Positions 62,671 through 64,000 of a DNA stretch of 64,000 nucleotides are shown here, piece after piece. The stretch is taken from the NCBI RefSeq assembly GCF_025486315.1, contig NZ_JAOOPY010000013.1, positions 62,001-126,000 on the forward strand, given 5' to 3'. Origin of the DNA: Variovorax sp. N23. GTDB lineage: Bacteria > Pseudomonadota > Gammaproteobacteria > Burkholderiales > Burkholderiaceae_C. Position 1 is the first letter of the stretch, and the number at the start of each line of letters is the position of its first letter. The position numbers were made by a program, and so were the translations under genes. Below the pieces are notes generated by a model that worked only from the letters and a program-made list of their open reading frames with translations, ran no database searches and was not told the origin of the DNA.

Positions 62671-62761
62671 TTAAACGGTATTGCTGAACGGCGCAACTGG
62701 TCTTCACGCGCTCTCGCCATCGGCCGATATCACAAGCAGTGAAATCGACTGAAAGAGTGCC

Positions 62762-64000
62762 ATGAGCCTGTTGAGAAACCTCCGAATCGGAACCCGCTTG
62801 GCCGCGGGGTTCGCGATCCTTCTGATCTTCCTGGCTGCTGTCGCGGCGTTGGGGCTGCGCTCGATGCGAGAGATCAACGCCTCCATGGAGGGCATCGTCC
62901 ACAACAGCAATGTGAAGGTTGCCGCGGCGAGCGAGATGCTCGGTGCCATCCGTGACATCTCCGCCTACGGCGCCACGATGGTCATTCTTGATGATGTCGG
63001 CGCCACGCAGGCAGAGCTGAAGAAGTTGCAAGCTGCGCGCGAGCGTTATAGCCGCGCCAGGGACACTCTCGCGAAACTGGTGAACTCGCCGGAAGGGCGG
63101 GCGAATCTGGCACGCGTGGACAAGTTGATTGCACAAGCCGTCCCTGCCAACAACAAACTCGTGGAACAGGCGCTTCAGGGAAAAGGGGCGGAGACGAAGG
63201 ACACCTTCCTGACGCAGGCACGACCGCTAACACTGGCGTCGATCGAAGAGCTCGATCAACTCGTCAGACATCAAACCCAAGTGGCCACGAGGGCCGCCGA
63301 AGCGGCGCGGGCCGGCTTTGACCAGGCGAGCCTCTGGGTGATGTGCCTCTCCGCTGCAGCGATCGTCGCCGGGGGCCTCATCGCTTGGATGACAACCCGC
63401 TCGATCACGAGCCCCATCCAGGTCGCGGTCGAGATCGCCGAGTCGGTGGCGGACGGAGATTTGACTTCGCAAATCGAGGTGTTCAGCACGGACGAGACGG
63501 GCCGTCTCACGGCGGCATTAAAAGCGATGAATCAGAACCTGGTCCGGATTGTCGGCAATGTTCGACAGGGGACCGAGACTATCGCGACCGCTTCAGGTCA
63601 GATCGCTACAGGCAATCAGGACCTCTCGTCACGCACTGAAGAGCAGGCGAGTTCGCTGCAGCAGACCGCAGCGTCGATGGAGCAACTCACGGGCACGGTG
63701 AAGCAGAATGCAGAGAACGCTCGCCAGGCCAATCAGTTGGCCGTGCAGGCATCGGCTATCGCGACCCGAGGCGGTGGCGTCGTCCACCAGGTAGTTGAAA
63801 CCATGGACTCGATCAATGCCTCGTCGCGCAAGATCGTGGACATCATCGGCGTCATCGACGGGATCGCCTTCCAGACCAACATTCTTGCGTTGAACGCTGC
63901 GGTGGAGGCGGCTCGCGCTGGGGAGCAGGGGCGCGGCTTTGCCGTGGTCGCATCCGAGGTGCGCAACCTGGCGCAGAGGTCTGGCGCCGCTGCCAAGGAG
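62762..64000 (+). CDS. Methyl-accepting chemotaxis protein (partial, runs off the window)
   Basis: 413 residues visible; the 3' end is beyond the window. TM1 is at about 13-33 (LAAGFAILLIFLAAVAALGL), a four-helix-bundle-type periplasmic domain follows, TM2 is near 190-215, then a HAMP domain (SITSPIQVAVEIAESVADGD). The signalling hairpin is reached: AFQTNILALNAAVEAARAGE, QGRGFAVVASEVRNLAQRSG. Start at MSLLRNLRIGTRL. It senses a ligand at the membrane and controls CheA; ligand unknown. Confidence 0.93.
   Translation, partial: MSLLRNLRIGTRLAAGFAILLIFLAAVAALGLRSMREINASMEGIVHNSNVKVAAASEMLGAIRDISAYGATMVILDDVGATQAELKKLQAARERYSRARDTLAKLVNSPEGRANLARVDKLIAQAVPANNKLVEQALQGKGAETKDTFLTQARPLTLASIEELDQLVRHQTQVATRAAEAARAGFDQASLWVMCLSAAAIVAGGLIAWMTTRSITSPIQVAVEIAESVADGDLTSQIEVFSTDETGRLTAALKAMNQNLVRIVGNVRQGTETIATASGQIATGNQDLSSRTEEQASSLQQTAASMEQLTGTVKQNAENARQANQLAVQASAIATRGGGVVHQVVETMDSINASSRKIVDIIGVIDGIAFQTNILALNAAVEAARAGEQGRGFAVVASEVRNLAQRSGAAAKE

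Larger units (their letters stand above)
62306..62674 (+). pseudogene. Truncated LysR-family regulator (HTH only)
   Basis: 122 codons open. Residues 1-90 are a good LysR HTH and linker (LRYFCKVADLRNFTKAAAAL, then HVAQPAVTRQVQLLEDELGI) closely related to the LysR at 51128. After about VKVDVVSRGLAEPT the similarity ends and the rest reads as noncoding-like sequence. The effector-binding domain is absent from every frame up to the chemotaxis gene. It starts 3 bp after the OYE gene. The short product could still bind DNA, but loss of function is more likely. Confidence 0.8.

Overview
The window is GC-rich, gene-dense bacterial DNA that looks like the accessory part of a Burkholderiales chromosome, most likely Comamonadaceae (Variovorax-like). 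The genus is inference. It rests on six Bug/TctC-type periplasmic binding proteins, eight LysR genes (one broken), several family III CoA-transferases, and a typical methyl-accepting chemotaxis protein at the right edge. I saw no rRNA, tRNA, CRISPR array, transposase, phage gene or replication origin.

Layout. 0-3 kb: a P2-type cation ATPase. 3-8.5 kb: a LuxR regulator facing a five-gene operon (VOC protein, alpha/beta hydrolase, FAD hydroxylase, small DUF2783-like protein, Bug protein) that reads as hydroxylation, ring cleavage and hydrolysis of an aromatic compound. 8.5-13.7 kb: LysR, Tat-exported hydrolase, an MFS transporter fused to a cyclophilin-like domain, and a zinc alcohol dehydrogenase. 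13.7-18.3 kb: LysR facing CoA-transferase, DUF1254 protein and Bug. 18.3-18.6 kb: a deletion-bearing remnant of a VOC gene whose intact relative lies at 34.5-35.2 kb. 18.7-26.8 kb: an eight-gene minus-strand operon for CoA-dependent, beta-oxidation-like degradation, faced by a LysR gene. 27.7-28.1 kb: the tail of a 2-oxoglutarate/Fe(II) oxygenase. 28-34.2 kb: LysR facing alkylsulfatase, GMC oxidoreductase and aldehyde dehydrogenase, a plausible alkyl sulfate to fatty acid route. 34.4-39 kb: VOC protein, ACS-type MFS, LysR, second MFS. 39.1-40.8 kb: UBP zinc-finger protein with a thioredoxin-reductase-like flavoprotein lacking its CxxC. 40.9-48.2 kb: FAD monooxygenase and VOC protein, TetR regulator, and a complete branched-chain-type ABC importer, linked by a repeated TetR-like operator. 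48.2-56.7 kb: Bug and CocE hydrolase, LysR, a DsbA-like/FAD monooxygenase/FrnE-like operon, LysR, Bug. 57-62.7 kb: a molybdenum hydroxylase in three subunits (tri-haem cytochrome c, 2Fe-2S, molybdopterin), an Old Yellow Enzyme homologue and a truncated LysR gene. 62.8-64 kb: the chemotaxis receptor, cut by the window edge.

The window reads as a patchwork of catabolic cassettes. Most have a divergent regulator, a solute-capture protein or transporter, and a few enzymes. The least expected signals are the MFS-cyclophilin fusion with an internal ribosome-binding site, the TTATC-N4-GATAA operator found at three places around the TetR gene, an exact 20-bp promoter repeat shared by two transport genes 20 kb apart, and several decayed gene fragments at cassette borders.
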